Below, piece after piece: positions 1 through 12,835 of a stretch of 64,000 nt of DNA. Both the position numbers and the translations under genes were made by a program. The notes under the pieces are model-generated. The model was not told where the DNA came from. It ran no database searches and saw nothing but the letters and a program-made list of their open reading frames with translations. This DNA comes from Hermodice carunculata (taxonomy: Eukaryota > Annelida > Polychaeta > Eunicida > Amphinomidae), in NCBI GenBank assembly GCA_964020975.1, contig OZ026616.1, positions 78,151,993 to 78,215,992 on the forward strand. The letters are read 5' to 3'. How positions within the stretch are numbered: position 1 is the stretch's first letter; each line of letters starts with the position of its first letter.

Positions 1-3000
1 CTCGGCGCGGTTTGGACACATTGCGTCGAGGAATGTCAGTGACTCAGTGTACAGCTAAGCTGTGAAAGGGTTAAAATTTTTCTAGGCCTTATTTAAAATA
101 GACCAATCAATGGACAGCATGACAGGCCAATATGGTACAAATACATGTAAAATACAGGTGGGACACAGTCTTTAATGATTCAGCATGTAATCTGCCATGT
201 TTATCATGTTCTATAAATTGTGCGGTAGAAACGTCCAAAAGACGATCGCTTATAGCAGAAAGTAAGAAGATTGGTATATGCTAAGGGTTTTTAAATATGC
301 TGAATTAGCCCAAAATTCGTGACATTCTTAATATATAAAAATCCAGTTGAAGTTCCAGTACCAAATAAATATTGTGTTTAAAAAATATCAAACTTGGCAC
401 AGATGGAGTATGTAACATATATATTTACTGTGAGATGAAACCTCCCCAGAATAATAATTTTTTTATGCAACTCTGTGTTTTTGACAAATTTTGTCATTTT
501 TGTGAAATTTGATTATTTTTGAGACATATTCTTCACGTATGTTCTTTCGAAACGTTTGGCAATCGGAGAGATATAGTGTTGTTTTCTGATTATTAATGAT
601 TTTTTATTTTTTAGAATTCATGTTATGTTGTCCAAGCATTTTGCCAAGAATTGGAGTTAAGTTCAGTAAAGGAACAACAAAGTACTTCATTATGATGTGT
701 TTTTATACAAGAAGTCAGGAACTGTAGAATTGGGATCAGTTACCTGAGGCCAGACAACCATGTAAACTGTTTATGACAACTATTACGCCACCATTGAAGT
801 CACAGACCCAGTTGACCATGCTGATGTTACTCATTTTTGTGTAACTGAAAGATTTTTGGAACAAAAATAAGTTGCTTACACTGTCTTTTCCTCACCAACA
901 GAAAATAAATTTCTCACCTGAATTACTTACCTATTAGGGTAATAGGAATTCATTAAAATTAGGAAGCAACAGCCAGAGAAAAGTACACTAAATATATAAA
1001 ATAAAATAGAAAAAAAAATCACCCCAATCTGCAATTTTAATAAGGCAACATTTATCTGACAAAATGTCCATTATTATCAGTCCAGAATATCTTAGAACCC
1101 TTGCTTGCCAATTTTCAAACTTTCTGCCACAAGTGAATAAAGATCTCACTTGCAACACATACCTGCTTCATATTATTTTATAAATATCATTTAAATACGA
1201 ATCTTTTCATCAAAACAAGCAATAGTAATTAACATTATACAAAATACAAGTTGTCATGTTAAAACCTGCTACGCTGACCTTGCAACCACATGCCACAAAC
1301 ATATCCTATCATGGCACTTGGTATCACACTTTATCACAGTACGCACAACTTACCTGGTGGATTTTTTTAAATCGATTGATCAAAAGAGACTTACTTTTTC
1401 TCCCAAGAGTTCATTTCGCTCTGTAAATTTTGGTGTCGGCTGGGGTTTAAAAGTTGTATGCTCTGATGATGTATTGACTGGAACCTGGGGGAGTGTAAAT
1501 TATACCATTCATGAGAAGTACATTTGATTGCATGCTCATGGGTCGTGATACCAGTGCACCATGTGTCACAGTGGCGCGGAAAGGGTCACAGTGCAGCGAT
1601 TTGCATAGAATTACAAGAACACCACCGCGTGCGAGCGGACGTTACTGAAATTAAGAAATGCCCTTTTCATAACGACACGAATTATCCTTTCCTTTCCCCT
1701 CTCCCCAGAATTAGAGTGGGATCACCCTATTAAGACCACCTCAGGAACTGAAAAATGTGGTCTTAATGGGGGAGTGTCTTAATGGGGATAAAATTTAAGT
1801 AAGGATAAACAAAAATGGGTCTGTAAATTGGTGGTCGTAATACAGAAATGGTTTCTTTATAAGGTAGTTTTAATTGAAGACTCTACTATATTTATATACA
1901 TTTATTTTTCATTCAGTCCCTCAGACAAACAATTTATTTCTTGACACACAGCCTTTCACTTCCATGGTGCTGAAATATTCCCGCGTTTCGGCAGTAAAGC
2001 GGGAATTATTTTTCTGAATGCGTTACGCAATAAATTAGTCTACGTGACGGTAAAAGGGTGAAGTAAGTACAGGGGGTGCGAAGCATGGTCACGTGGTTCG
2101 GGGGTTTCTAAACGCTGCAAGGCACGTATTCGGTCACTCTAGGTCGGACCTCCAACCCATACACACGAAATTTATTAACGTTATTTAATGAAATGTTTCT
2201 GTAATGAATTAATTTTTTTTTTTTTTTTTTTTTTTCAGGTGGAGTTCGGCATCTCACTCCTGAGGTTAATGCTGCATGCGCCGAACACAGGTTTCCAGAG
2301 TTTTTGGCCAAATAAACAAATTCTAAAGGTTTTATCTCTGGTTTTTCCTGGGCGGCTTCATTGACCAATGAAGGGTAACTTTTGGTAACGCTTGTTTTTT
2401 CTACGCATCTGATTAAGATATACAAAATTTATAAAAGAATATGCATTAGTCAAAGGTTTGTTCGAAAGGCTCGTTTCAAATAAGTTTGATGCTTTTTGTA
2501 CAAAGCATGGGCACAGTGGAAAATGTGTTATCTCAGATACATCGTTCAAGATTGTTACGGCTCAGAAACACACAACGGATGCACGTTTATATGAGGTTTA
2601 TGATGTGTAAGAAAATCAAAACATCAGTATGATTTCATTATATGGCAAGATTTTGTTAAAGATAGTATATATTTGTGTTTATAATAAAGGATTGCCGGCT
2701 ACCCCAGTCGTCTTGTCCGGCTAAATGCAATTTGGTTGTTAAGTTGTTTGTTTGTGTCTTAAGTATAGTTAAGAAATATTTGTGACACCTAGAAACCCAT
2801 GCCATTTGAGGTCAGGTGTAAAAGTGGGTCAGCAAAGCCCATAACATTACGGTGAACCTGAAAGTCCTGAAAGTTTCACCCTGCACGCGAGGTAGAATTT
2901 TGTATTTACCATCTAATCTACCTGAAGTACATATATAGTCATCCTCCAGATACACCCTGGTGTGACAAAATGAAAGTTTAAAGCTTATTTGACACTATAT

Positions 3001-3150
3001 AAAGAGAAGACAAATTTATGTCTGCTATGTTCCAAAAGGTGAGGATTAAGATGAGTGATCACAAGATGTGGGCAGTTAACCATGAACATGATGGGCCCCA
3101 TCTTTAGGTGAATTTTAGAACCCAGCCAAATTTCTCCTATTACGTCTTAA
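1..3150. other. Non-coding AT-rich stretch
   Basis: I see no convincing gene here. Open frames are short and carry no recognisable domain. Positions 1718-1860 resemble, with low confidence, the MITE-like sequence found intact at 22249-22418: phrases such as 'ttaagaccacc' and 'ggtcttaatggg' recur. A plain T run lies at about 2213-2235. Confidence 0.5.
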
Positions 3151-3156
3151 TCCGCG

Positions 3157-3226
3157 CGCGCATTCCGCTGCAGGTACCTGGAATGCGCGTGGTGCGGATG
3201 CTCTGACTGGCTGGCAGTGCAGCCAG
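3157..3226. repeat. Pair of adjacent GC-rich hairpins
   Basis: CGCGCATTCC (3157-3166) is exactly complementary to GGAATGCGCG (3180-3189) across a 13-base loop. Just downstream, CTGGCTG (3207-3213) pairs with CAGCCAG (3220-3226) across a 6-base loop. Function is unknown. They stand out against AT-rich surroundings and lie about 100 bp ahead of a Helitron-like copy. Confidence 0.6.
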
Positions 3227-3297
3227 CAGTTAATTTAAAATCATTGTTCCAGTAGCAAGCGGCGGGTGCACCGGTGAGCATTGTTTTCAGAGTCTCC

Positions 3298-3775
<478 letters not shown>

Positions 3776-4117
3776 CTGTTACAGCACTTTGAGGCAATTT
3801 GAAAAAAATATTTTCCATCATCCAAGGGATAAGTTGGGTGCATTGAAGTAAGACTTGGAGCTTGTTACCCAGAGCCTACTTTGTGTCAAGTGTAGCTTTC
3901 CAACAATGTTCCTGAAAATCAGTTGATTACACTAAATAGTGTGTATCTGTTATAAACGGTAGTGCTGAAGTACCCATTGTACACTGTTGTAACATTGTTA
4001 TACTGATCATACACTGTAGTATTGAAGTACCCATTCTACACTCTTATAACACTGTATAGTGTTATGAGAGATTGTCCAACTAAGGAATCTGGTAAGTATA
4101 TCATTAAAAAAAGCATA

Positions 4118-4683
4118 CTCCAAGAAAAATATTGATAAGCTCATACAAAAAATGCAAACAGTTAACTGGGCGAATGTCTTTGCAACTAATGATGTTCAAG
4201 GTGCTTTCTCCATTTTTTTTATCAAGAATTCCAGTCACACCATGAGTACTCATTTCCTCTTACAAAATCAAACTTAATTACCGAAATAGGAAACCATGGC
4301 TAACTCCTGGGTTGAAACAGTGTATAAAAGTAAAAAATGCACTGTTTGTACATTATAGAAGACATCCTACAAGAAATTGTAAAATAATTTCTAAATGTTA
4401 TAAGAATAAACTACAAACTATATTATTAAATGCTAAAAGACATCATTATGATGAATTATTTAAATCTAGTGAAAACGACATCAGGAAATCATGGAAAATA
4501 ATCGAAAATGTAATAAACAAGAAAAAAGTAAGTGTAACTAAAACAATATTTGTTATTAATGACCATACTTCAACCGATAATAACTTTAGTGCTCAAAGCT
4601 TTAATGATTTCTATGTAAATATAGGGCCTTCTCTTGCCAAAAAGATACCAGATATAGATGTAGATCCTCAAATTTGCAGATAA
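4118..4683 (+). pseudogene. LINE (non-LTR retrotransposon) ORF2 fragment, endonuclease-RT linker
   Basis: This is a decayed piece of a non-LTR retrotransposon polyprotein. The 123-residue frame from 4312 begins just after KPWLTPGLK. It continues with the family-typical pattern: K-rich helices (YKNKLQTILLNAKRHHY), a Trp-containing helix (KSWKIIENVIN), and then FNDFYVNIGPSLAKKI. This is the standard linker between the endonuclease and reverse transcriptase of Jockey/CR1/L2-type LINEs. Upstream, at 4128-4210 and 4226-4290, related peptide (for example MQTVNWANVF) lies in other frames, so at least two frameshifts are present. Neither the endonuclease nor the RT catalytic core is found. The copy is dead and 5'/3' truncated. 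The exact clade cannot be read from this fragment. Confidence 0.75.
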
Positions 4684-6468
4684 ACTGCAAAGAAACCCTA
4701 GTGGTTGTGTTAAGTGTTTTAAGGTGGCCACGCCACCTGCTTTTCTAAATCAGTTGGATTACATAGCCAGTGATAATACAACAGTCTTGGCCCTTAATAA
4801 GGGGACCATGAAAATATTGTTATGAGGGCAAAAAGGCCACTCTTTTGGATATCAGCCCTTTTCAATTTAAAGTTGAAATCTGTATGAACAAAAAGGGATC
4901 TTGTTTTACTGCCTATCATTTGCATTTGTCTGATATTTGTTTTCTTTGACATTTGTAATAAGGACAGACTCTCCAGACAAACCAGACAGGTATTGTACCT
5001 GTTCCAATAAGTGAATGCGAGCTGGACTGTTATGTAGCATTTCTTGCTGATATCCAATTTTCAGCTTGGGAGTGGAAACAAGTTTATTTTTATATGGAAT
5101 ATATTGAACTCCACAATCTTTATTCAAGCAACATTGTGTGTTTCTGCTGAATCCATTCATCTAGCAAGTAATATTTTTTACACTATAAAGATTATAAATA
5201 GAACGTTTCAGATTCTTTTTCCTATGTTTTGGGTTTGTTTTTGTCTTCATCTTTTACGAGGGGTGTATTTTTGTTTCTAATAGAATCAGACTGAGAATGT
5301 GTAGAAAAATTAAAAATTCAATTAAACGGGTAAACATGCATAAATTGGATATTGGGCTTGTTATTGGCCTTACTTTGAAGTGCCTGCTGCCAAATTTATT
5401 TTAAGAATTTTTAGAATGAAAATAGCCAATTTGGATCAATTTGACAAATAAAATGATTCCAAGGTTCACAGGGGACCCACTCAAGCACGTCCTTGCTTCA
5501 ATGGATGGCCAAATGAATAAATGAATGAATGACTCATTACAGCATAAACTACAAGAAATGGTAATTTGTAAGTTAAATACACTTCCACGCAATACGATAC
5601 GATTCAATAAAATACTGCACACGTTTGGAATACCCATCAAGATAAAAGCAAAAAATCATACTTGTAAGTGGAAGCATTGATGCAAAAACATAATTGTGTG
5701 AGAATGATTTGTTTGAAAAGACTTTTTTTTCTTCTTAGTTCTGGTGTACCCCTGATTTTTGATGTGTTCATGATGAATTAGTAAACCAAGTAATTTCAAA
5801 ATCCTCACATGTGTGAACGGGTGTACTTGCAAAGATATCGCGGTAGGATAAACTGCCGTGTCTGCGAAAAATAATCCATGCATGTAGGTTCTGCAGTATT
5901 GGCGATATAACAGGTGTATTTCCAATATAACAGGTGTATTTCCATTATACTATACATATTTGATTTAACCGAGTAAATCTAATGGATCCGACAACCCTGA
6001 ATGACATGGCATTTAAACAAACCATACGCAGTCTTGAGAGTCATAGACTTGGAACATACATTCCTTTGAAATGCGAAAACCGTTGAATTTAAATGTTTTA
6101 TCACACAGACTCGGTTGACCGATTTCTTATTAACGTACACATTTAAACCATAAAGTTTGCTGTGTAAACATGATATTTGCAATGTTGATGATTGCGAGAA
6201 AATGAATTTATACGACGGCACAATTTGAACACTGTATCATCTAATTGTGGGCCAATGTCTTCTATTCAACGCCATTTGCAATGAGAGTACATGCCCCAGT
6301 GCTCACAGATGCAAGCTCGAACGGCAAGTTCGACACAGGTCAGAGCCACCGAGGAACTATTAGACAGTGACAATGAACAAGGTATTGGCAAACTGGTTCA
6401 ACTATGTTAAAGAGCAGATCCAGGGGTTTATGAAAGTGTACATGCAAGATAATGATTGCTTTATTTTG
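4684..6468. other. Non-coding stretch, no gene seen
   Basis: No domain-bearing frame is visible. A small 20 bp tandem duplication ('ataacaggtgtatttcca') lies at about 5900-5945. Otherwise this is unremarkable AT-rich sequence. Confidence 0.5.
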
Positions 6469-6512
6469 GGGGTGGGGGTGGGGGTGGGGGTGGGAGTGGG
6501 AGTGGGAGTGGG
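6469..6512. repeat. G-rich (GGGGGT/GGGAGT)n minisatellite
   Basis: About seven hexamer units, GGGGGT drifting to GGGAGT. The multiple G runs could form a G-quadruplex on the plus strand. The poly-Val/Gly and His/Pro/Ser open frames across it are artefacts. Confidence 0.9.
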
Positions 6513-6828
6513 GTGGGGTCATCCCCCAGAAAATAAGGAAAATATCTGAATTATTGATTCTGATCCAAATATGCGAAAAACTGTAAGAAAAACTTTTTGT
6601 GCTGGGCTTAAGGAGCTGGGAGAAGATAGCAGCTGTTTTAGTGCTCCACCACTGTCGTTTAGCCAGTCCTGCATTATGAAAAACCACTACACAAAAAATA
6701 ATAACAACTCTATTTTTAACTAACTAGTTCGCACATACAATGAAAACTCCATAAAAAAAAATCATATGTAACCACCCTTGAACCGTTCAGATTCTCAGCG
6801 CCCGCGAAGACAATTGGTCCTTGCAATA

Positions 6829-6936
6829 ATTTCAAAAAAAAAAAGAGAAAACAAAAAAAAAAAAAACAAAAACAAAAACAAAAAAAACAACCAAAACACC
6901 CCCCCCCCCAAAAAAACAAAAAACAAAAAAACACAT
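6829..6936. repeat. A-rich low-complexity tract with C run
   Basis: A mix of A runs and AAAAAC units with a run of ten Cs at about 6900. No coding is supported. Three similar A/C tracts occur at 24000-24096, 50870-50970 and 61985-62092. Confidence 0.85.
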
Positions 6937-7589
6937 TTGTTGCCCAAAAGCCCACGTTGAGCTTCGAGGTATATTGTCGACAAACTTAATTTAAAATGGA
7001 TTAAGTTTTTTTTTCAGTTCAGGGACCACACCGAGCTGAAAAAAACAATTAAAATGGTGAGTGTTTGAACTAAATTCGCTGAGATAGGGTAGTATTAATG
7101 TGTTAATTCTCGCAGTTAACTTAGTGACATTGTGCACAGTTACATTTGTGTTGATTCCTGAGGGGGTTAAAGTTTTCCTCAGTGCCTCGAAAATACTGGT
7201 CCGTAAACAAGACCAAAACTGTGTGATTTACATTGTCATCAATCCTGTCATCTGACCAACTGGACATATCAGAAATGATTATCCCTGCTTTCTACACGTG
7301 GATTTTTCACCAAAAGCGGCAAAATGGGCCAAATCAGCGCTGACGCTAATCCCATATAGTGTTCGACAATATTCCTTGAGAGAAAAATAAAAACATCCGA
7401 ACATCTTTTACCTCGCGTTGATCTTATTACATGCTGTTACATGCATTGTGATCACAGTTACATAATTCATGAGAGGCCGTCTGACCTGACAATCAACTGC
7501 ACGGTGAACCGCATGTGGACTCAACGTTTTGAAAGGAATATGCTTTCTTTCCGTCCTGACTGGATTTATCCAGTTCATGTGCAGGGCAC

Positions 7590-7773
<184 letters not shown>

Positions 7774-7879
7774 CTCACTTTTTATTCATTTATTTACCAA
7801 GCAATGTCTGGGGAGCCATCAATTTAGTATTATTGTAGTGAGTGGCAATCGAGGTGAAATAAAAATGTTTAAAATAAAA

Positions 7880-8345
7880 TAAAGCAGCAAATTTGTCCGC
7901 CATGTTGTTTGAAGAGCATCACACGCCAACTTCCCTGACTTTACTGCCATATGTATCGTCTGGCTTTTAATGAAGAGGGGGTGACAGTTTTGACAATTAT
8001 TATGCAAGTTATGGTCTTTTAAAATCTAAACTTTGAATATTTTCAAAATTGTTATAGCTTTAGGTACTATATTCCAACTTTAATTCATGAATTTGTGCCG
8101 TAAGCTGATCCAATGAACCACAAACAAAAGCTATAGAGTTTAAATTTATGCCTATGTAAGCACTTGAAAAGTGTAAATGTTATCCCAAACGTATTATAGG
8201 TAGAGGTGTAATTTCAGCTTCAATTCATGTGTGTGTGCTGTAGGTGCCTCCAGTGAACCACAAACGAAAGTTGTAGAATTTGGATTCACAATTGTCAGGG
8301 AAACTTGAAAACTTAAAATGTTGAATATCTATTCTCAAAACTATT
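7880..8345 (+). mobile_element. Probable diverged Helitron-like copy
   Basis: Contains 'gcaaatttgtccg' and two passages of the family core: 'ttgaatattttcaaaattgttatag', then 'ttcaattcatg' followed by 'gaaccacaaacgaaag'. The core passage is repeated about 130 bp apart. No clear ends were found, so boundaries are approximate and membership is tentative. Confidence 0.35.
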
Positions 8346-9267
8346 GTGTGCATTAGTCTTGCTCAAGACCCCTTCTTAGTTAATAGTGAAACAAAATGAT
8401 TAAAAACATTTATAATAATTAATACATGTTCGACCATCGTAACGTCAAGCTTGAACGAACCAGCACTCTGGGACCAGTGAAGCCACAAGTGGGAATTAGA
8501 ATAGCCGTGTTTGAGTAATATGCTAGACACCGATGATAGAAAAATCTATATTTGATTAACCTTGGCATGTTGATAGATCATACCAGTAGGAAAGATTTAG
8601 ACATGTTCATTGACCTTCAGTTGACCTTGAAGGCCACTTTACTGATCTAGATAGGTTGGTTTTTTCCCCTTTTTCGTCTTTTTGACACATTTATAACAAG
8701 AAATCAGAAAAAGCGAAGAGAACACTTTGTGTAAAATTATGCGTAGAACATTAAAAAAATCTTCGAAATTAGCCCAAAAATGAAAATAATTGTACCAGGG
8801 GTGATTTTTCAATAATTTATTCCATATTTACATAACAGGCATACATCTGTACATAAAATATGTGAAACACAAACATTACGCTCATAAAGAAGATAATTTA
8901 AAAACAATCACACAATTTTTTTTTGTTTTAAAGAAATTAGGTCCATTGGAAATTTTAGCCCATAAACCCATTGTTGGTGGCCATCTTGGATTGTGAAATC
9001 GAAAACGACGCTCTGATTTCAAATTGATATAATTTCACTATGATTGAACAAATTCAGGTGAACTTTTCCTCAGGATCATCTACTCATTTAGCTGCATCCA
9101 ATGGTAGACATATTTTAATGAGGCAATTCGCAACTTCTCTGGTATTAAGGAAAATACCTTTTCTACCCAGAATGTTCTTAGATCAGTTAATTTTTGGTTA
9201 TATACCAAACATTGTTTTCATCATGATCCTCAAACTTTATCGTTTACAAATAAAATAGCTATTTTGA
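8346..9267. other. Non-coding stretch, no gene seen
   Basis: AT-rich, with one short cluster of AGGTCA-like half-sites near 8608-8635 ('gaccttcagttgaccttgaagg'-type words). A 72-residue open frame at 9040-9258 has no recognisable domain and is not called. Confidence 0.45.
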
Positions 9268-9305
<38 letters not shown>

Positions 9306-9377
9306 GTATATACATATATATACATATATATACATATATATACATACATATATATATATATACATATATATATATAT
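9268..9377. repeat. (TA)n microsatellite with TACA variants
   Basis: An imperfect AT-dinucleotide array interrupted by 'acatatatat' units. It is self-complementary and so cruciform-prone. Confidence 0.95.
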
Positions 9378-9570
9378 GAATATCTGGGTGAAAATTGACA
9401 TGGGAATCTGTTTATAGCTACATTTTAGTGTTCAAGGTCATTTCAAGGTCAAATGAAGGTCAAATTTATATATTTCTGGCATATGTCACTATCTACCAAG
9501 TTTCATGAAGGTTTGCCTTTAACTTCTGAAGATAATGTGAACTGTATTCTTTAGTAATCAAAAATTGGTC

Positions 9571-9720
9571 ATTTGGCCCATAGTGAGGCCGCAAAGCGAG
9601 CTGGCGAGGTGTGGAGAAAGGCGTGAACGCCTTTCGTCACACCTCACCAGGTCACGAAGGCGGCGTTCACGCCTCACACCTCGCCAGACCGCTTTGCAAA
9701 AATTCCAAACGGCCAAATAA
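9571..9720. repeat. GC-rich imperfect foldback (inverted repeat)
   Basis: The left arm from 9591 (GCAAAGCGAGCTGGCGAGGT, then GTG and GGCGTGAACGCC) is mirrored by the right arm 9662-9697 as its reverse complement. The pairing extends weakly outward through 'atttggcc'. Each arm also holds its own small palindrome, GGCGTgaACGCC. The island is much more GC-rich than its flanks and lies immediately upstream of the half-site minisatellite. No ORF is present. Confidence 0.7.
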
Positions 9721-10500
9721 CCTTGACCTTTGATGTTTAGGGGTCAAGCGCAAATTACAAAAATGTGCAGTGTTGCAATACCTATAAGTAGACTCCAACA
9801 TGATTAAAATGAGATGAAAATTGACCAAGTTATGGCTAGATAAAAATTTTAAAGGTCCAATGGAAATTGACCTTTGACCTTTAGAGGTTACAGGAGGACT
9901 TAAGAGTCCTTAATGATAAAAATATGCAGTGTTGCAATTTCTATAAGTTGAGTCCAACATGACTAAAATGGGGATGAAAATTGACCAGGTTATTCCTGGA
10001 TGAAACTTTCGGAGGTTCAAATGACCTTGACCTTTGACCTATAGAGGTCCCACATACATTACAAAAATACACAGTATTACAATATCTGCAATTTAAACCC
10101 AATTTGAACCAAATCAGATGGAAATTGACCAAGTTATGGTATGGGTAGAGGAAACCTTCAAAGATCCAAAATGACATCGGTCTTTGACTTTCAGAGATCA
10201 CATGTAAATTACTAACAAATGCTGCGTTGCAATACCTACAATATGAGTTCATCATCATTAAAATTGGATGAAAATAGACCAATTTATGGCTAGATGAAAC
10301 TTTCAAAGGTTCATAGGATTTTGGCCTTTGCCCTTTAGAGTTTACGAGCAAATTACAAAATTGTGCAGTGCCACAATATCTACAATTTGAGAAAAACATG
10401 GTCAAAACCATATGAAAATTGACTGAGTTAAGGCTAGAAGAAAATTTGGAAAAATGACCTTGACCTTTGACCTTTAGAGGTCACATGTGAATTACAAAAA
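9720..10500. repeat. ~145 bp minisatellite carrying AGGTCA-type half-site clusters
   Basis: About five to six diverged units, spaced roughly 141-160 bp. Each contains 'attgaccaagttatggctag', 'actttcaaaggtcc', a TGACCTTGACCTTTGACCT-type block followed by AGAGGTCA, and 'aaaatgtgcagtgttgcaat'. The cleanest block is at 10455-10483: TGACCT at 10455, 10461 and 10468, then AGGTCA at 10478. These are direct repeats with spacing 0 and 1 plus an everted pair with spacing 4. The same unit recurs at 12960-13380. Confidence 0.8.
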
Positions 10501-10795
10501 TGCGCAGTGTTGTTGACCTATGAATTGCAGTTGGATTGGTTACCTATACCTAAAATAGTTTTTAGAGATATTCAAGATATAAAATTTCAAATGCGCCTAA
10601 TTTGTTTAATCTTCAACATATTTTCTCCTCTTTATTGAAAGGCACAATTTCATGTATAGACCTATAATCATGCAAGTTTGAAGTTTCTGAGTGGAATAGT
10701 GTTCGAGAAAACTGGCGACCAAAATTTGGTAGTGAAAAAGAAAGAAAGAATTAACTCTAGGCAAAACAGAATGGTGGTGTTGGCACACAGACATG
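10500..10795 (-). mobile_element. Helitron-like element, 5' half (minus strand)
   Basis: On the minus strand it begins near TCATGTCTGTGTGCCAACA, then a short TTTC tract, 'ttttctcgaacactattcc' and the 'aaatatcttgaatatct'-type core. It joins directly to the half-site minisatellite at 9720-10500, which is probably the internal part of the same element, as in the copy at 12836-13769. The 3' hairpin/CTAG end is not seen on the far side. Confidence 0.55.
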
Positions 10796-11980
10796 ATAAC
10801 ACAACATTGTTCAGAACTCCGTGCACTTGATTGAACTGTTACATATAAGCAGAAATTTCATATTATGACTCATATTTTATCAACTAGGTGACATTGAAAT
10901 GAATGCTGCGTCTATCAATTATTGATTAAAAGATTGCTGAAATTTTAAAATATTGTAGGATTTCTTGCAATTTTATAAAGAATTTTTGAATTGTTTAGTC
11001 AAAACTTTTGGAGTATTGGATTTTCAGTGCTACCGTGACAGGTCCACGTGTGTGGGGACCTTATGCCTTGGCTCTGGGTCCGGGAACCATGGTAGTGTAG
11101 CCTGAGGTGACACTATGGTTCCCAAGACATCAGTATGCAAGTTTTTACTTAACGTTGTCAGGCTACTTACACATGATCTTGAACTTTAGTGCACATAAGC
11201 TGAAATACATCAGTATGTACAGCCAACCACAAAGAGATAAAAACCTTACCCTATAAATGCAGACATACGAATACACACCCTTCCCTACATTTACTATTTT
11301 ATACTATCCACGGGCAGCAAAACATGCATCTACATACTTTATCATATGTTTGGTTTCCGTTATTCTCTGTCATGAGAAATACATTTTTTTCTTTTTGCGG
11401 GTGAGTACGAAAGTTGTAATTTGTAATTGATTGTAGAGTTCAGGTCTAAATAAATCATATTTATGACAATTAGATATGACATGAGATTAATCTTCTATCC
11501 GTGATCTATTACATTGACAACAAAACATCTTCTTCTGGTGTATTATTGTACCACCCAATCTCAATTTTTATATCATGCGCACTTATCCTTAATTTGGTGA
11601 AAAATTTACGCTTATCTAGGGGTAATTTAAATTAAGGTATTCTTTACCCAAAGCTAATTTAAAATTTACAGTACGTTCTGAATTTTTTCAGGTCCTACTT
11701 ACACTACGTATGAGGTCTAACCATTGTCTTTCGTATGCAGAGCATGAATTTGCGAGTTTTTGTGTGGATCGAGATGCATTGTTGCGACCTACATTTTCCA
11801 AATCACGACAGGACGAAGGCAAATAAAAAAAGCGGAGTCGCAAATAAATTACTTGTGTTGCTGGCTGTTATTGTTATTATCATTTTTAGTATTCAGTTAA
11901 ACCACAATGTAAAGTGTATGTAGAGTGCATAGGCACGGCACTGACAAACTGCTTATTGCATGCAACACAAAACACACACA
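10796..11980. other. Non-coding stretch, no gene seen
   Basis: AT-rich sequence with no domain-bearing frame. A short GC-richer segment at 11030-11120 holds the palindrome-like words 'gggaaccatggtagtgtag' and 'acactatggttccc', which are partly complementary. Confidence 0.4.
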
Positions 11981-11983
11981 AAT

Positions 11984-11987
<4 letters not shown>

Positions 11988-12035
<48 letters not shown>

Positions 12036-12075
12036 GATATAAACGTATATTTATATATATATACGTATATATACG

Positions 12076-12142
<67 letters not shown>
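11988..12142. repeat. (TA)n microsatellite with GTATATA variants
   Basis: Long AT-dinucleotide array with internal 'acgtatatatacgtatat' variants. It produces spurious Ile/Tyr open frames on both strands. Confidence 0.96.
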
Positions 12143-12144
<2 letters not shown>

Positions 12145-12835
12145 CGTCACACTCGGGGCAATTTCCCAGATTGAATGAAAGGTAAGCAAAATTTACGTTA
12201 TGTGACGCTGCTGGTGGTGGTGCTATCAGGCCCATACTTACTGGTGAAGGTGTTCCTGTAGTGGGTCGCATATTCGCCGTCTTTGCAGGCTCGTCTGCAG
12301 CAACAGCTGAACTGGTCTGAACTTAAAAGCTGACCGTACACACTTTTGTGGTAGGCCGTAAGTAGGTCGATACGGTCGTCTGCAATAGCAGTACAAAGTC
12401 GGTGCGTTTTCTGGTGTTGCGATATTGATTTATGGACACAATTACACATTTGAGGTCACGTGACTGTGGTTAGTATAAGAGCACTTCAGATGCAGTTGCT
12501 CAACCACATCGTCGCCAATGGAGGAGTGAAATGATATGCCATAAAACAAATGGACAAGTAACACAGGGTTGGGTGGTGTCCGTTATCAATCTAGCTGCTG
12601 CGGCTGCTTGTGTCTCGGTAGAGACACAGGCAATCGGGAATGACAAAACATCATTCAGAGCCAGGGGAGATGAAGGGGAAGGTTTCTGTCCATGTACTGT
12701 CAAAGTCATTGGTTGACATGACAGGTGCTGGGAGTTAATTTATTTCTGCCATGGTATTTCTGTTGTTTTACTAACGACAGGTGCCAATCATGTTTTACTG
12801 AAGTGCAATGCAGATGAATTAATTCAAGATTAATA
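12145..12835. other. Non-coding stretch, no gene seen
   Basis: Somewhat more GC-rich than average. Two overlapping antisense frames of 60-83 residues have no recognisable motif. 'tgtctcggtagagaca' near 12611 is a small palindrome. No promoter or splice structure is convincing. Confidence 0.4.
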
